Part shown: positions 47,243-58,171 of the stretch, in pieces
Position numbering within the stretch: position 1 is the stretch's first letter
Layout of the letters: every line of letters begins with the position of its first letter
Assembly: GCA_011037195.1 (NCBI GenBank)
Contig: JAAEAF010000214.1
Coordinates: 310,001-374,000 of the forward strand
Direction of reading: 5' to 3'
Source of the DNA: Triatoma infestans
Taxonomy: Eukaryota; Arthropoda; Insecta; Hemiptera; Reduviidae
Length of the DNA stretch: 64,000 bases
Made by a program: the position numbers and the translations under genes
Notes under the pieces: generated by a model
Database searches by the model: none
The model's input: only the letters and a program-made list of their open reading frames with translations
What the model was told of the DNA's origin: nothing

Positions 47243-47475
47243 TCCTTTTGTACAATCTTTAGCCTCCACTATCATCCCTTGACAATCCACCTCGCCGTTT
47301 GAATCGCCAGTGGCCCCGAGATTTCCTTCGGGACTGATCAGTGCTCTGGTATCCCGTAGAGAGGGCTACCGCTGGGTAGTTTCTCTCCTCCTACCTTCTC
47401 ACAGCCTACAGTCTCATTATTCATCTTATTTACTCATATGTAATACAGATTGTAAATTTCTAAATAAACAAAAAG

Positions 47476-47554
47476 TATATATATATAATTATATATACAT
47501 GTATTACATGCATATATATATATATATATGTAGTATACATGTATACATATATAG
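47476..47554. repeat. AT-rich microsatellite after the LINE
   Basis: Runs of TATATA and CATATATA after the LINE end; likely an expanded target or tail. Confidence 0.6.
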
Positions 47555-47725
47555 TAATTTAAACCCGCAATACATCTCTATGTTGCAAATATAGTATACG
47601 AAGAGTGAAAGTGATGGGCACCCCCCACCCATCGTACCTTTGTGCAAGAGCAGTTGTGTTTAAATCGTGTTGTTTGCGCTCAGATTGGTAATTATTAACT
47701 TTTAGACTTGAGTAATCGCTAATTA
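47555..47725 (+). repeat. Repeat D, partial copy
   Basis: AACCCGCAATACATCTCTAT, GAAGAGTGAAAGTGATGGGC, TGCGCTCAGATTGG and TTAGACTTGAGTAATCGC match 40040-40210 and 63310-63475, without the LINE and Helentron-like parts seen there. Confidence 0.65.
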
Positions 47726-48042
47726 CATATATATATACACAATAGTATATGCATCATTTATTAAACAACGGTAACCATTTATTATTTTAAATATATGTAC
47801 TGAAATATGAAGAATTGTACAAGTATAGAGACGACAGTTTGTTTGTTCATAAACTTCTTTTATCAGTTTAGTTATAATTATTATGATTATTATTATACAT
47901 TTATAATTACAAAGATATATATTATAATACTGTTTGTTCTACATATAAAGACAAACACACCATACTTTCATATAAACTTACTATTAATAATATAAACATA
48001 CATTAATACATTTGCACGTTCTCATCATACCTGTGCAAACAT

Positions 48043-48081
<39 letters not shown>

Positions 48082-48647
48082 CGCACAAACACTCACGCAA
48101 TATATAGATTTTTCATTTTCATTTCAAACACACGATATATAGATTTAAATATATACAATATATATTATCAATTTTAAATTATTACACTTAGAATAATTTA
48201 TATAGGTAACTATAGGAGTAATAACTAATATAGTTATTTATTATATATTATATATTATATTATTATTTATTATATATTTATGTAAACAATTTGAAAAACA
48301 TATTATTGATTCATTCTAACTCTTAACTGTTTTGATTGATTTAAATGAAATTATATTATGGTTACTATTAATGTCCTAATAGATTAGTACAGAATCTTTT
48401 TGTTTCGCTCACTAAATATTATCTGTAGCTAACTCTGGTTTTACGAAAAACATTTTATACAACTTTTAAAAATACAAAATGCAATAATTTTTACTTTGTC
48501 ATTTAGTTATTAAAAATTAATTAAATGGAACCCTTCACAGCCATTTTTAAATTATACAAAACATTCCTGATTATGGCTGCTAATGTAGCAAGATAAATAC
48601 TTTTCAAATTATTTCATGTAAAATATTACTGTAAAAATAACTAACGA
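47726..48647. other. Unassigned AT-rich DNA with (CA/TA)n tract
   Basis: Microsatellite at 48042-48082; otherwise no feature recognised. Confidence 0.45.
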
Positions 48648-49652
48648 TTTTTACTTTCTCTTACTCCTAATAAGTAAGAGGAAGTACTCTAACCTGTCAA
48701 ATTTTCGATATCGAGTTTTCACCGGAAATATCCGTACTGAGATCCCCTGAGTCAAAAAAAGTGGTTTTTAGCAAATGGCCTGCGTGTGTATGTCTGTGTA
48801 TGTATGTAGGTGAACAGCATAGCTCAAACATGAAAAACCCGAAGAAAGTTGAAACTTGATATTCCGTTTAGGTATCACCATGGAACTGACAGTACGTTAT
48901 CTGTCAAAATTCCTCAACCGGAAATACCATTTTACTAATTTTTTTTTTCTTATTTATTTTACTTTTTGCGATTTTCTCAAAAATGGCTCCAACGATTTCC
49001 TTGAAACTTAGTATATTAACTATACATACAAAGAGCTACAACTTTTATTTGAAACATTTCTCTGGAAAAATTCATTTAAGGGCACTTTGGGATTAGGTTT
49101 TCCACCCCCTGAAAGTTCTATTTCAGTTAATTATACAATTCTATCTAATTAATTAGAATTAAAAGTGTTGTTGAAATTCCGAGTTTGAAAAAATTGGATG
49201 TTTGGAAGGTGCATTTTTACTGAAAGGTATTTATTAGTTTTCTGGTATTTGCTCGAAAACAGCTTCAACGGTTTTCTTTAAACAAGTAATGTGAACTACA
49301 CATATAAAGAGTTCTAAACTTTTATATAAAACATTTCTCCTGATGAAGTCATTTAAGCGGGCTTTTGGGGGAGGAGTGGTGTTATGTTTTTCACTAAAGT
49401 GCTATCATAGTTGATTATACAATTCTATCATCCAAACAAAATGAATTAAAAATAAATAGATAGCCTAAAATTCCGAGTTTCAAGAAAATTAGTAAACCGG
49501 AAGTGCTGCTTTTACTGAACATTTTTTTCAGTTTTCGACGAATTCCAATGAATTTTATCAAATTTCATGCATAAACTCTAAAATTTGTCAATTACAATTT
49601 TGGAAAATGGAGTAAGAGAAAGTTATGTGAGTGTTTCACATTAGTTTTTTTT
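48648..49652 (+). mobile_element. Helentron-like element, copy H13
   Basis: TTTTTACTTTCTCTTACTCC and a TAATAAGTAAGAGGAAG hairpin at the start, TCACCGGAAATATCCG, GT-rich tract at 48781-48810, two units, and ATGGAGTAAGAGAAAGTTAT with stem-loop TGTGAGTGTTTCACA at the end. Complete in order. Confidence 0.75.
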
Positions 49653-50690
49653 TTTGTTTTTTTTTTAATCTCTGAATATTTAGGATTCCAGTCTCATAAT
49701 ATATGAGATTATTATCAGAGAATATCTATTGTACGGAAGCCTCAAGGGAAAAATAAATAAGTTATCAACAAGCGCTACTAAAATGTGTCCACTTTTTGTC
49801 AAACAAAACAAAATGTTACATTGATATATATAGAACTTGATATAATAAATTTCCATATCACCGAAACACAAATAAACCATCGCCATCTCGTTTGAATGCT
49901 TATCTGTCTTTTCGGGAAAAGGGCGACTGAAAAAAAAGTTAATAAAGGCAAAAGAAAAATAAATAATTTACAATGTTAAAAAATTCTTCTTTGCCCATAA
50001 GAATATAAGCATGTACTTGACGGATTCTTCCCCAAAAAAATGAACTTTATCCACTTTAAAGTTATCACATAATATTATTTAATGTAAATAATATTTATTT
50101 TTTGTAGTTGTTAATGAAATAAGCAAAACAAAAGGTTGGAGGAGACCAAAAGGTACATCTTTAAAAAAGTTTATTTTTTTGCTATTTTGAGCACATATTT
50201 GATGCCCATCTTCAGGAACTGTCGAGAAGAGATAGACAAGTTAAACAAATAAGAAAAGATACATAAACTTTTTCCAAGTTGAAACATTAACAGTCTAAGG
50301 CCTTCCGGTGTGGCATACAATGCTTTAGAAATAATTAATTCTTGTAACGATCAATAAATGACCGTCTGGAATTATGAATATAAATTTATTCCAATTATTA
50401 TTCAATAACTGAAAATATTCAGTTTCAGTGGTTTAGCAAACACTCAAATGATTAGCGTACTTACGCACTGGTGCAAGAATTTACAATTTGATTTCCATAA
50501 AAACTTGAATTTGTTTGTTGACCTTGCAGCATCTAGAGGAAAAATGGGTTACACTAGCGAATTTGGTAACTAAAAGGGAAAGAGAACTGCTGCGTATTGA
50601 CTAAATGGTATCCACGAACAAAGATCGCTGTCTCGCAGGGTTTTCCCCGTTTATGCGCTGGAATGCCAAAGGATTGCTAATGATGAGATG
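49653..50690. other. Unassigned DNA
   Basis: AT-rich with no feature; ORFs are short and unconvincing. Confidence 0.4.
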
Positions 50691-50697
50691 ATGATGA

Positions 50698-50723
50698 TTT
50701 ATTATTATTATCATTATTATTAA

Positions 50724-50778
<55 letters not shown>
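50698..50778. repeat. (ATT)n microsatellite
   Basis: About 80 bases of ATT/TTA repeat with a few interruptions. It produces the long Ile or Asn runs in overlapping ORFs. Confidence 0.9.
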
Positions 50779-50805
50779 GAGTTCATATCTAAACATTTTT
50801 GTATA

Positions 50806-51526
50806 TATTTGTAATAGAATTTCAAAGAGCAGAGAGAGAAAGACAAAATTGAGAATGTCACACGCCACTTAGGCCAGACTAGAGCGGGAGACATGGTACA
50901 TATACTGCTGAGCTAGCCCTACAGGGGGGAGTATTTCAACAGTTCATACAACAGTTACAACGCATCAGCAACCTTTCTCTTCACTCACTCTAAATCTCAC
51001 GCTACCAGTTTCCATATACGTGTAAAGTCCTGGCAGTTTGTATTACTTCTTAATTATACAGTGTTAAGCATTATTTCCAGTTTATTTCTTTTTATAAATC
51101 CAATTCTCTCCTTCTTATACCCCTTATACATTCATGCAATAACATGATTACTTCAAAGATTCACATTATTACGAATACAAATTCAAATATCAATAATTGA
51201 ATAATAATATCAATTTATATTTATAATGGAGTTGTTGAGGAGAGAAATTGGGTTTGATTGAATAAACGAGATATGAAGACACTGTTATAATGTACCTATA
51301 AGTTTACACAAACTGCACTGGACTATGTAATGATTTTGATAGAATAAAAGATGGTAGTAGAGATATGACACGATGCGGTGTATGGTTGAATCTGATAGAT
51401 ATCCTAGATAGATTTTCACTGGCTTATATGCACACGTTCTACCAATCTAGTCTGCTTAAGTCAGAGAGTACCAGAGAGGGTCTGTTTTCTCTCGGATCTG
51501 TCTTCTCTCTCTTGCTATTACATATT
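50806..51526. mobile_element. Head-to-head inverted LTR pair with TATT duplication
   Basis: Plus unit at 50810-51120 (family A blocks: CTAGAGCGGGAGAC, AAGTCCTGGCAGTTTG, ATTCTCTCC) and minus unit at 51225-51522 (family B blocks), around about 100 AT-rich bases. Outer ends are TGTAATAG and CTATTACA. TATT flanks both sides (50806-50809, 51523-51526). The two LTRs are different subfamilies, unlike at 5167-5979. Confidence 0.6.
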
Positions 51527-51641
51527 GAATATTTTGAGGTTATCAGTACTCAGAACTCTAAAACCATTTACACACTGAAATTTGAAATATTTGCAATTTT
51601 CCAATGTGATTATAGTTGTTGCAAATAACTAATAATCAAGC

Positions 51642-51911
51642 AAGATTAGCTCAATGGTCGCACACTGGATGGCAATGGCCACTTGAAGATCCTGTGTACG
51701 AATCCAACAGTGGTGTACTTAGATTTTTTCGCCGAGGAAGCCTCCACTATAACTTACTGTCTGATGAAGGACAGTGCTAACAGTAACGAAAGTAACCTGC
51801 CCAGAGGCCGGCACAGTGTACTGAAGAGGGCTATAAACTTTAGCTAAATGGGTCCAGAAGGGCTTTAGATAGCGAATGGCCTTGGCCTTCCCCCAGGTAA
51901 TAATAATAAAT
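51642..51911 (+). repeat. tRNA-derived SINE, family S1 variant
   Basis: A box region GATTAGCTCAATGGTCGCAC, B box region GTGTACGAATCC, then GGACAGTGCTAACAGTAACG, GAGGCCGGCACAGTG and GGGTCC as in 22667-22896, ending GGCCTTCCCCCAGG and an (ATA)n tail. Confidence 0.7.
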
Positions 51912-52245
51912 TGATTTAAAGATGTTTGAAAGTAACTGAATTTTTGATATCTGTAATTTTCCATTTTTAATTCAATTAAGTTTTTAATTTGTTGTAAAAT
52001 CTACGATATCGAATATCGTCAGGCGATATCACCAAATTGTACTTATTATATAGTAACTAATTTGTATTATGTATGTGTTGTGAAAGTTAACTAATTCTAG
52101 CTGTGGTACAGATTATGAAGTGACAATGCAGCTTGGATGTATAATATTGCTTAATGTAAAGTACTGTTTCATTTGAACTATTTGGAGCTTTAACTCGTTA
52201 ACGTTAGTTTTTGCTACACCAAAGAGGTTATTTTATAAAAGCACT
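51912..52245. other. Unassigned DNA
   Basis: A small palindrome around CGATATCGAATATCG near 52003; nothing else. Confidence 0.4.
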
Positions 52246-52520
52246 AACGCACCCAAACCCTCCCCTATGGCGTAGCAGCCCATGAAGGGCCAAGGCTTGC
52301 CAGACGGCGCTTTGAATTGGGGTGCGTTTGGTAAGCACGCCGCAGTTCCCACGCCTTTAGTTCCGACCTTCGTTACCTAGGGCGCTAGTAACTGTAGCTT
52401 CCCACTTTTTATCACTATGCTGGGTCAACACCGTGTTTGTCCTCCTGGGAATCGAACCTTGAATTCTCGCACGAAAGGCGAGAGTGCTAGCCACTAGGCC
52501 AACGCGTGAGGCAACGCACC
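52246..52520 (-). repeat. tRNA-derived SINE, family S2, with 8-base duplication
   Basis: On the minus strand, TTGGCCTAGTGGCTAGC (A box) and GGTTCGATTCC (B box) lie about 35 bases apart with a CTTTCGT anticodon-loop-like segment, resembling a tRNA-Glu-type head. The body continues to about 52254. AACGCACC occurs on both sides (52246-52253, 52513-52520). It lacks the S1 body, so it is a second family. Confidence 0.78.
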
Positions 52521-53260
52521 TTAAAGTCAATCAATATTCTAAAGCTTCAATTATATTAAATATTTTTTAATTTCTAAAATTTTTTTTTTTATATGAAACA
52601 GACTTGGCTATATGAATAGTAATTTTATTCATTACTACATTATAACACATATCACATTAAATTACAAATTAGTGAATATAACTGCTGAATTGTATAAACA
52701 AGTTGGACCAATGTAGGAGTAAATACAGTATAGAGCAGTAACTACATTTATTGCCTACAATACCCAAGTTAAAATGGTGTTACATTTGAAATGAGATGGG
52801 AAATAGCACATTTATATTGAATTTCACATTATTCCATGGAATGAATATCTGCCTTTCGTTTTTAAGTAAAATGTTTTCTATTTTTTATTCACCTGACGCT
52901 TTAAATTTTTTGCCACTTTGAAACAAAACACTATAATGACAATTACTGTCATCGTCTTGTAAAATAAACGTACGAAATGGATGAGAATGTACGGTTTGAA
53001 AAAAGGGACGCATTGCTTATACAAGTTTTACTAATATATGTTTACACGATTTACATATTAAGAAATATTCTAATGTCTAAGTAGAGATTGTGAGAGCGAC
53101 TATACATATCGTTGGCCGAAGGTAACTTCTTGATACTGTAGACTGCTGAGCTCATTAGAAACTGTGTAACGACTTTTTTATGAAGGCTGCTTTCTATGAA
53201 GACCTTTTATAGACTGATTCTCATTAAAGACTGATTCATACTCAAAGCATTGAGAGGAAC
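52521..53260. other. Unassigned AT-rich DNA
   Basis: No coding sequence or known repeat. Confidence 0.4.
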
Positions 53261-53264
53261 TTAG

Positions 53265-53920
53265 ATTAGATACTATGGGGGAATTGGCTCTTCAGCCTGC
53301 GCCATCGCGACTCCCGTGGGTCTATTGTGGCTCCCCCTAAGTTGGAGAACCTACCCCAGTCCTGTCCTTTGTCGAACTATGGAGAGTAGGGAGGCTCCCC
53401 AGGTGGTCGATTTAGAGCACCTACCATCAGAGGACCCTCTCAAGCCCTGACTGCCTTAACAGACTTAATAGACCCGAGAGGGACTCCTGGCTGAGGCTTG
53501 CAGGCAACAGCTTTTCTTCTCCAAAGAGGCGATACCTTAGCCATACTAGCCCCTCGCACTGACATAGCACGTGCAGTGCTGTTTCCTCTTTTTCCTGACA
53601 AAACCTACGCAGGCTATCCGTTGCCAGGCCCATGCGATGCATGTGCTTATTAAGTCTACAATGGCCAGTGAGAACGCCAACTGCTATCCTTATGTCCACC
53701 CGGCCTAGTTGAAGTAATTCTGCAGATAGCGTGGGCGAGTGGCTATCAATAAACGTTTTCGCCTGCCTCTGGCCTGGGGTTTTAGCCCACCATTCCCTTG
53801 ATCGTTCGTGCATCCATGTCCTGATGGATGCACTCCTGAGGCATCTTGAGACAGAACGGTTCCGGCCCTATAAGAGTTCCGATTGAACCCTTCGGGGCCA
53901 AACAATCTGCCGCCTCATTA
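53265..53920 (-). pseudogene. LINE ORF2 C-terminal end and 3' tail (I/R1-type)
   Basis: Minus-strand 53813-53427 is an open frame with GQRQAKTFI, LTGHCRLNKHMHRMGL, then CQEKEETALHVLCQC, the post-RNase H metal-binding tail common in I/R1-group LINEs. The reading frame changes upstream, near 53815. After the stop, the 3' UTR ends in TCTAATCT-type tandem tail sequence. A shorter, deleted relative lies at 40418-40720. Only the last part of the element is present. Confidence 0.7.
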
Positions 53921-54255
53921 CAATGGAGTCATAACCTGTTGGTGGACCTTCCTAAACATTATTTACTTACTGATCTCCAACGCTGAAAGAATCACATGGC
54001 CAGCGCCGTGTCAGACGAAACAAATGGGTTTGTAAACAAGAAGGCTGATGGATTAGTGGATCAGGATGACCTGAAAGCAAAGAGTGAAATTTTTTATAGC
54101 GAGATATTATTAGGTCTCCTTGATGAATGGTATGTTGAGGTCGTTATGAATGATTCTGATTGAGACATAGTATGAAGCGTTGGAGCGAAGACATAGTCTG
54201 TATAGATTGGAGACAATAGATTTAGAATGCTAGGCTGACCCTCTTAATTGATCCA
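53921..54255. other. Unassigned DNA
   Basis: Less AT-rich than average but with no recognisable coding words. Confidence 0.4.
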
Positions 54256-54999
54256 CTGTAATTACCTGGGCAAAAAAGTGGCGAATTAAAATGAACCCAC
54301 AAAAATGCCAACATCTTCCAGCGGGGTTTCTGTTCTCCAGTCTTCTTCAACCACCATCCTCTCCTTGTAACAGATCTGGTGCGGTACCTTGAGCTCTTCA
54401 TTGACAAAAGACTCACGTGGAACCAGCCCGTAAGACTTAAAAGACTAGCACTGACTAAAAGGGCCAAACTTCTTTACAGACTTATTGGAATACGATCCAA
54501 ATTACCTACAGAACTTAAAAGACTGATATATATTTCTATAATCAAACCAATTTGGAATTACGGACTTGAGTTGTGGGGTTCAGCTAAACCTACAAACTTA
54601 CGTACCATTCAGACATTCCAATCTAAGCTTATTTTATAGATAGTTGATGCTCCTTTCTACGTCTGAAACATTCCTTTCGTACAACAACTTGCCAAGACAA
54701 AATATCATAAACTCCATACTACTAATCTCCTTTACTCTAATCCCTTTGTACAATCTGTAGCCTTCAATACCATCCCTGACAATCCACCTCGCCGTTTGAA
54801 TTGCCAATGTTGCCGAGATTTCTTTCGGGAATGATCAGTGCTACTGGTATCCCGTAGAGATTGCTTCCGCTGGGTAGTTTCTCTCCTCCTACCTTCTCAC
54901 AGCCTACAGTTTCATTATCAACATCCTATTTACTCACTGTGTGCATGTAATACAGATTGTAAATTCCTAATAGAACAAAAAAAAAAAACTGTAATTACC
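54256..54999 (+). mobile_element. 5'-truncated copy of the 42-47 kb LINE with 11-12 base duplication
   Basis: 54267-54988 matches 46740-47470 through the reverse-transcriptase end and 3' UTR, then a 12-base poly(A). CTGTAATTACC flanks both sides (54256-54266 and 54989-54999). The open stretch 54379-54639 encodes LELFIDKRLTWN and SAKPTNLRTIQTFQSK, with stops and a small deletion after it. Confidence 0.9.
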
Positions 55000-55640
55000 A
55001 AAATTGCTTATCCTTCGATTATCAGATCTTATGCTTACACAAACACACACACATGAACAAAATAACCGTACATAAATTTTTTGTGTATGTGCATAATTAA
55101 AGGTACTAAAACATAGCACGAAAATTATGTTTTAAATATTTAACATAATTATAATAAAATCTTATACAACAGTAAGGACAAGTAAATAAGTAAGAAAATT
55201 ATCAATATAAAGTCGATCATTAATAACAATTTTTTTTCAATCATTAGCTAATTCATATTTTTTTTTTTTTTTAATTTATTCTACAGATTAAAACGCCCAT
55301 ATCACATGGAAAGATTTAAGCGAAACAAGCATAACAAATAAAGTCACATTTTGCGGAATTCATACTGAATAGGTAATTGTTAAATTTAATTCTATAATCA
55401 GATTATTTTGGGCCGCTTTGTAATTCTCTGTACAAAACCTCTAAATAACTGAACAAACAATTTCTTTATCTGTTCAACTCCATATTCTATGAAAAACAGA
55501 GTGAGACAGATGTATAATATTAATTAATGTTATTGCTTGCTCAGTTTATGTTTACTTTGAATAAGTTTAGATATATCTCTCTAGATGAAAGGCAAATCCC
55601 AGGCCTGGATAACTGTAGATTCTATATAATATACAGACTT
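55000..55640. other. Unassigned AT-rich DNA
   Basis: A long T run near 55256-55272; no gene. Confidence 0.4.
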
Positions 55641-55870
55641 ACGTAAACAGGAATATCACCAAAGTAATACATTAGTATCACTCACACTTTTCAACACTTA
55701 CTGTTGATAAATGTAATTAATGACGCAATTAGTACTTAATCAAATTGTGTACTTAGTTTTTGGATAAATTTACACCGAAAAATATGTTTCAATGTCTTCT
55801 AATTGTGGACAAAATTGTTTTTTAGCAATTGGTCGCTCTCGCACTCTGTTTCACTCTGTGTGTGTGTGTG

Positions 55871-55906
<36 letters not shown>

Positions 55907-56546
55907 ACGCAACATTACTGAATAATTTTTTCAGTTATTCGCAATTCTCTCGAAAATAGTTCCAACGATTTTCTTTAAACTACGTATTCTGCACATAATT
56001 TATACATTTACTTATGTATAAATTACATACGTATACTGCAAATAATTTTTATCACCATTATTTGAAGCATATTATCACGATAATTATTTAATTTTGGAGG
56101 ATTGTAGGGGAGCAATAATGTAATGATTTGCTTTAAAATTCCACATTTTTACAATATATTATTGTATCATCTATCAAAAAAAAAAAAAAAAAAAAAAATG
56201 AAGATACATAAAAAAATGTAATGCTAACTTTCCAATTTTGAATAAAGTGGGTTACCCTGAAGTGTAAACAGTTTCTTATATTTTTGGAATTTTTTCTTAA
56301 ACGTTACAACGAATTTTTTTAAAACTTAGAAAATGCTATTTACGTACACTGATAATATAAACCAATCACATTCATTTGAAACATTTTCATTGTAAACATT
56401 GATATTAGAGAGTTTTCGAGAAATCTGTGATATTTTGTATTTCAAATTTTGTGTAGGTTTGTCCGATATTCTTGGCGCGTTCTTCTGGATTTCATTATAA
56501 ACACTCTAACTATTACGTGGCTGAGAAGATATATATATGTACCCCT
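55641..56546 (+). repeat. Left arm of a long inverted repeat (Helentron-like subfamily 2)
   Basis: Pairs with 58290-59193 on the other strand. It has TTTTTTAGCAATTGGTCGCTC before a (GT)n tract at 55857-55902, TTTTTCAGTTATTCGCAATT and TCGAAAATAGTTCCAACGAT after it. These are the same steps as in the main Helentron-like family, at lower similarity. Confidence 0.7.
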
Positions 56547-56572
56547 ATATTTTACTGCATATGTGTTTTACA

Positions 56573-56636
56573 CATACACACACACACACACACACACAAA
56601 TACATACACACACACACACATACATACATACACAAC

Positions 56637-56669
<33 letters not shown>

Positions 56670-56672
56670 CAA
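56573..56672. repeat. (CA)n-(TG)n palindromic microsatellite
   Basis: A run of CA units, a short ACATATATATATGT turn, then a run of GT units. It gives ORFs in all frames and can fold on itself. Confidence 0.85.
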
Positions 56673-57080
56673 AAAAAAATATTTCAAAAATGAAAAATCT
56701 TAGAAAGCTCAAACTTGTTCGCACTGACACGAAGGTTTCGGGCAAAATTCATCAATTGAACGTGCGACTTTGATGATTGTTTTTTTTATTTCATTTTGCA
56801 ATTTTCTCGATAATGACTTGAACGGTTTTCTTTAAACTTCGTGTGCTACCAACATATACAAATAGCTATCACTTTTATTAGTGACACATTTCCTAGGTGA
56901 AATTTACCCTAGAGACAAGGATTGTTATGAAACAGTAGCGTTAAACATTCCACTAAACCTCTAATTTCTCTAAAGTACGGTTTCACCACCTACGTTACAT
57001 TTGTATTACAATTTAATTAAATTAATATTACATATTACAATTTAATATAATAATATTCCAATATAATATTAACATTAATT
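56673..57080 (+). repeat. Helentron-like fragment and unassigned DNA
   Basis: AAAAATCTTAGAAAGCTCAA, GGGCAAAATTCATCAATTGAA and TTTTGCAATTTTCTCGATAA follow the family order after the GT tract. Similarity fades after about 56920. Confidence 0.5.
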
Positions 57081-57084
57081 ATTG

Positions 57085-57486
57085 GTAGTGTAATGTGATA
57101 GCATGATAGCAAGAAGAAAAAGCTATAATTTTTAATTAAATTATAAACTTATAAATTATAACTAGTGGTTCCAGCCAGCTGCTATCTGCAGGTCAAGAAC
57201 CGCGGCAAACAAAACCCTTTCAAACAAGGGTCAATACACTGTCAAGGAAACGCCGCTAAACCCTTTCAAACAAGGGTCAACACACGGTCAAAGGAACGTC
57301 ACTAAAGAAACGCCGCTAAAACCCTTTCAAACAGCGATCAGTATACGGTCAGTGTACAGAAGCCACCTGGCCGGTATTCCCTTCATACAAGGGTCAACGA
57401 ACACGCAAAAGGCCACCTGGCTACCATCTATTAACAAAGAGTCTTTGAAATTATATCTTTTTCTTCTTGCTATCACATTACAGTAG
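57085..57486. mobile_element. Palindromic element, family E, with GTAG duplication
   Basis: 57089-57482 begins TGTAATGTGATAGCA and ends TGCTATCACATTACA, with AAGAAGAAAAAG-type sequence mirrored inside. GTAG flanks both sides (57085-57088, 57483-57486). The interior has GTGGTTCCAGCCAG and AACCCTTTCAAACAAGGGTC repeated, as in the family's 18312 copy. Confidence 0.68.
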
Positions 57487-58171
57487 AAATGTGAAGATTT
57501 TGAGTTATTTTTTTAATTTTATTTAATTTTCTATATTCTAAAATACTAACTGTTCAGGTAAAGAATTAAAAATATAATATGCCCACCACATTAATAAAGA
57601 GACTACTATAGAGCTGAGTTTTTTCTTTGTAATTTTTCTCAGCACCACACTGTGAATTACATATTATGCGATAGAGAATTTGGTGAAGTGGTAAAGATGA
57701 AAATCTGGTACAATTAACATTGTAAATATGCAAATATCTGACAATAAAATATTATTTTATTTATTCATTTGTTCAGATAAAACTCTATCACTATTAGTTG
57801 AGACAATAATATTAGATTATGTGCACCCGCGGTCGCGGGATTGGCAAGCCCTGATATACAGTATCCAATTTAGTATTTATGCACCAAAAATTGGCAAAAT
57901 TATTTTCTAAAGTTTCTGTAGTTTTGATATATAATAAGTAAATTATAGTAAATATATTTTATTTATAAAATATTTGTAAATTATTTCGTTCACAAAATTA
58001 AATGCAATAAACGGTAAAAACAATTGAAATCTTCAAAATACTAAACGAATAGACAAGATTACAATTAGCATAATCGACATCTTTCGGCCATTTATTGCGC
58101 TTATACTATAATAAAAAAAAGAAAGAAAAACGATTGCAATGCTTGCATTTAACAGGAGTAAGAGAAGGCTA
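57487..58171. other. Unassigned AT-rich DNA
   Basis: No gene found. A scrap AGGAGTAAGAGAAGG near 58154 is an end of the Helentron-like family. Confidence 0.4.

Larger units (their letters stand above)
42037..47475 (+). mobile_element. Jockey-type LINE, near full length, broken, with nested Harbinger element
   Basis: Order: possible 5' UTR from about 42037, ORF1 from ATG 42309, Harbinger-type insert (42392-43326), rest of ORF1 to 44543, ORF2 44647-47242, 3' UTR to an A-rich end near 47470. About 4.5 kb without the insert. No RNase H. A truncated second copy is at 54267-54988. The 5' start is a guess from where the AT tract ends. Confidence 0.82.

Noticed and set aside
50601..50894. ORFs with poly-Ile and poly-Asn
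   Set aside because: Produced by the ATT microsatellite.
52430..52512. A functional tRNA-Glu gene on the minus strand
   Set aside because: Same reason; it is flanked by an 8-base duplication together with a non-tRNA body, so it is a SINE.
56449..56773. Several overlapping ORFs with His/Thr or Val/Cys runs
   Set aside because: They are the reading frames of the (CA)n-(TG)n tract, not genes. The same holds for ORFs at 17313-17621 and 23638-23850.
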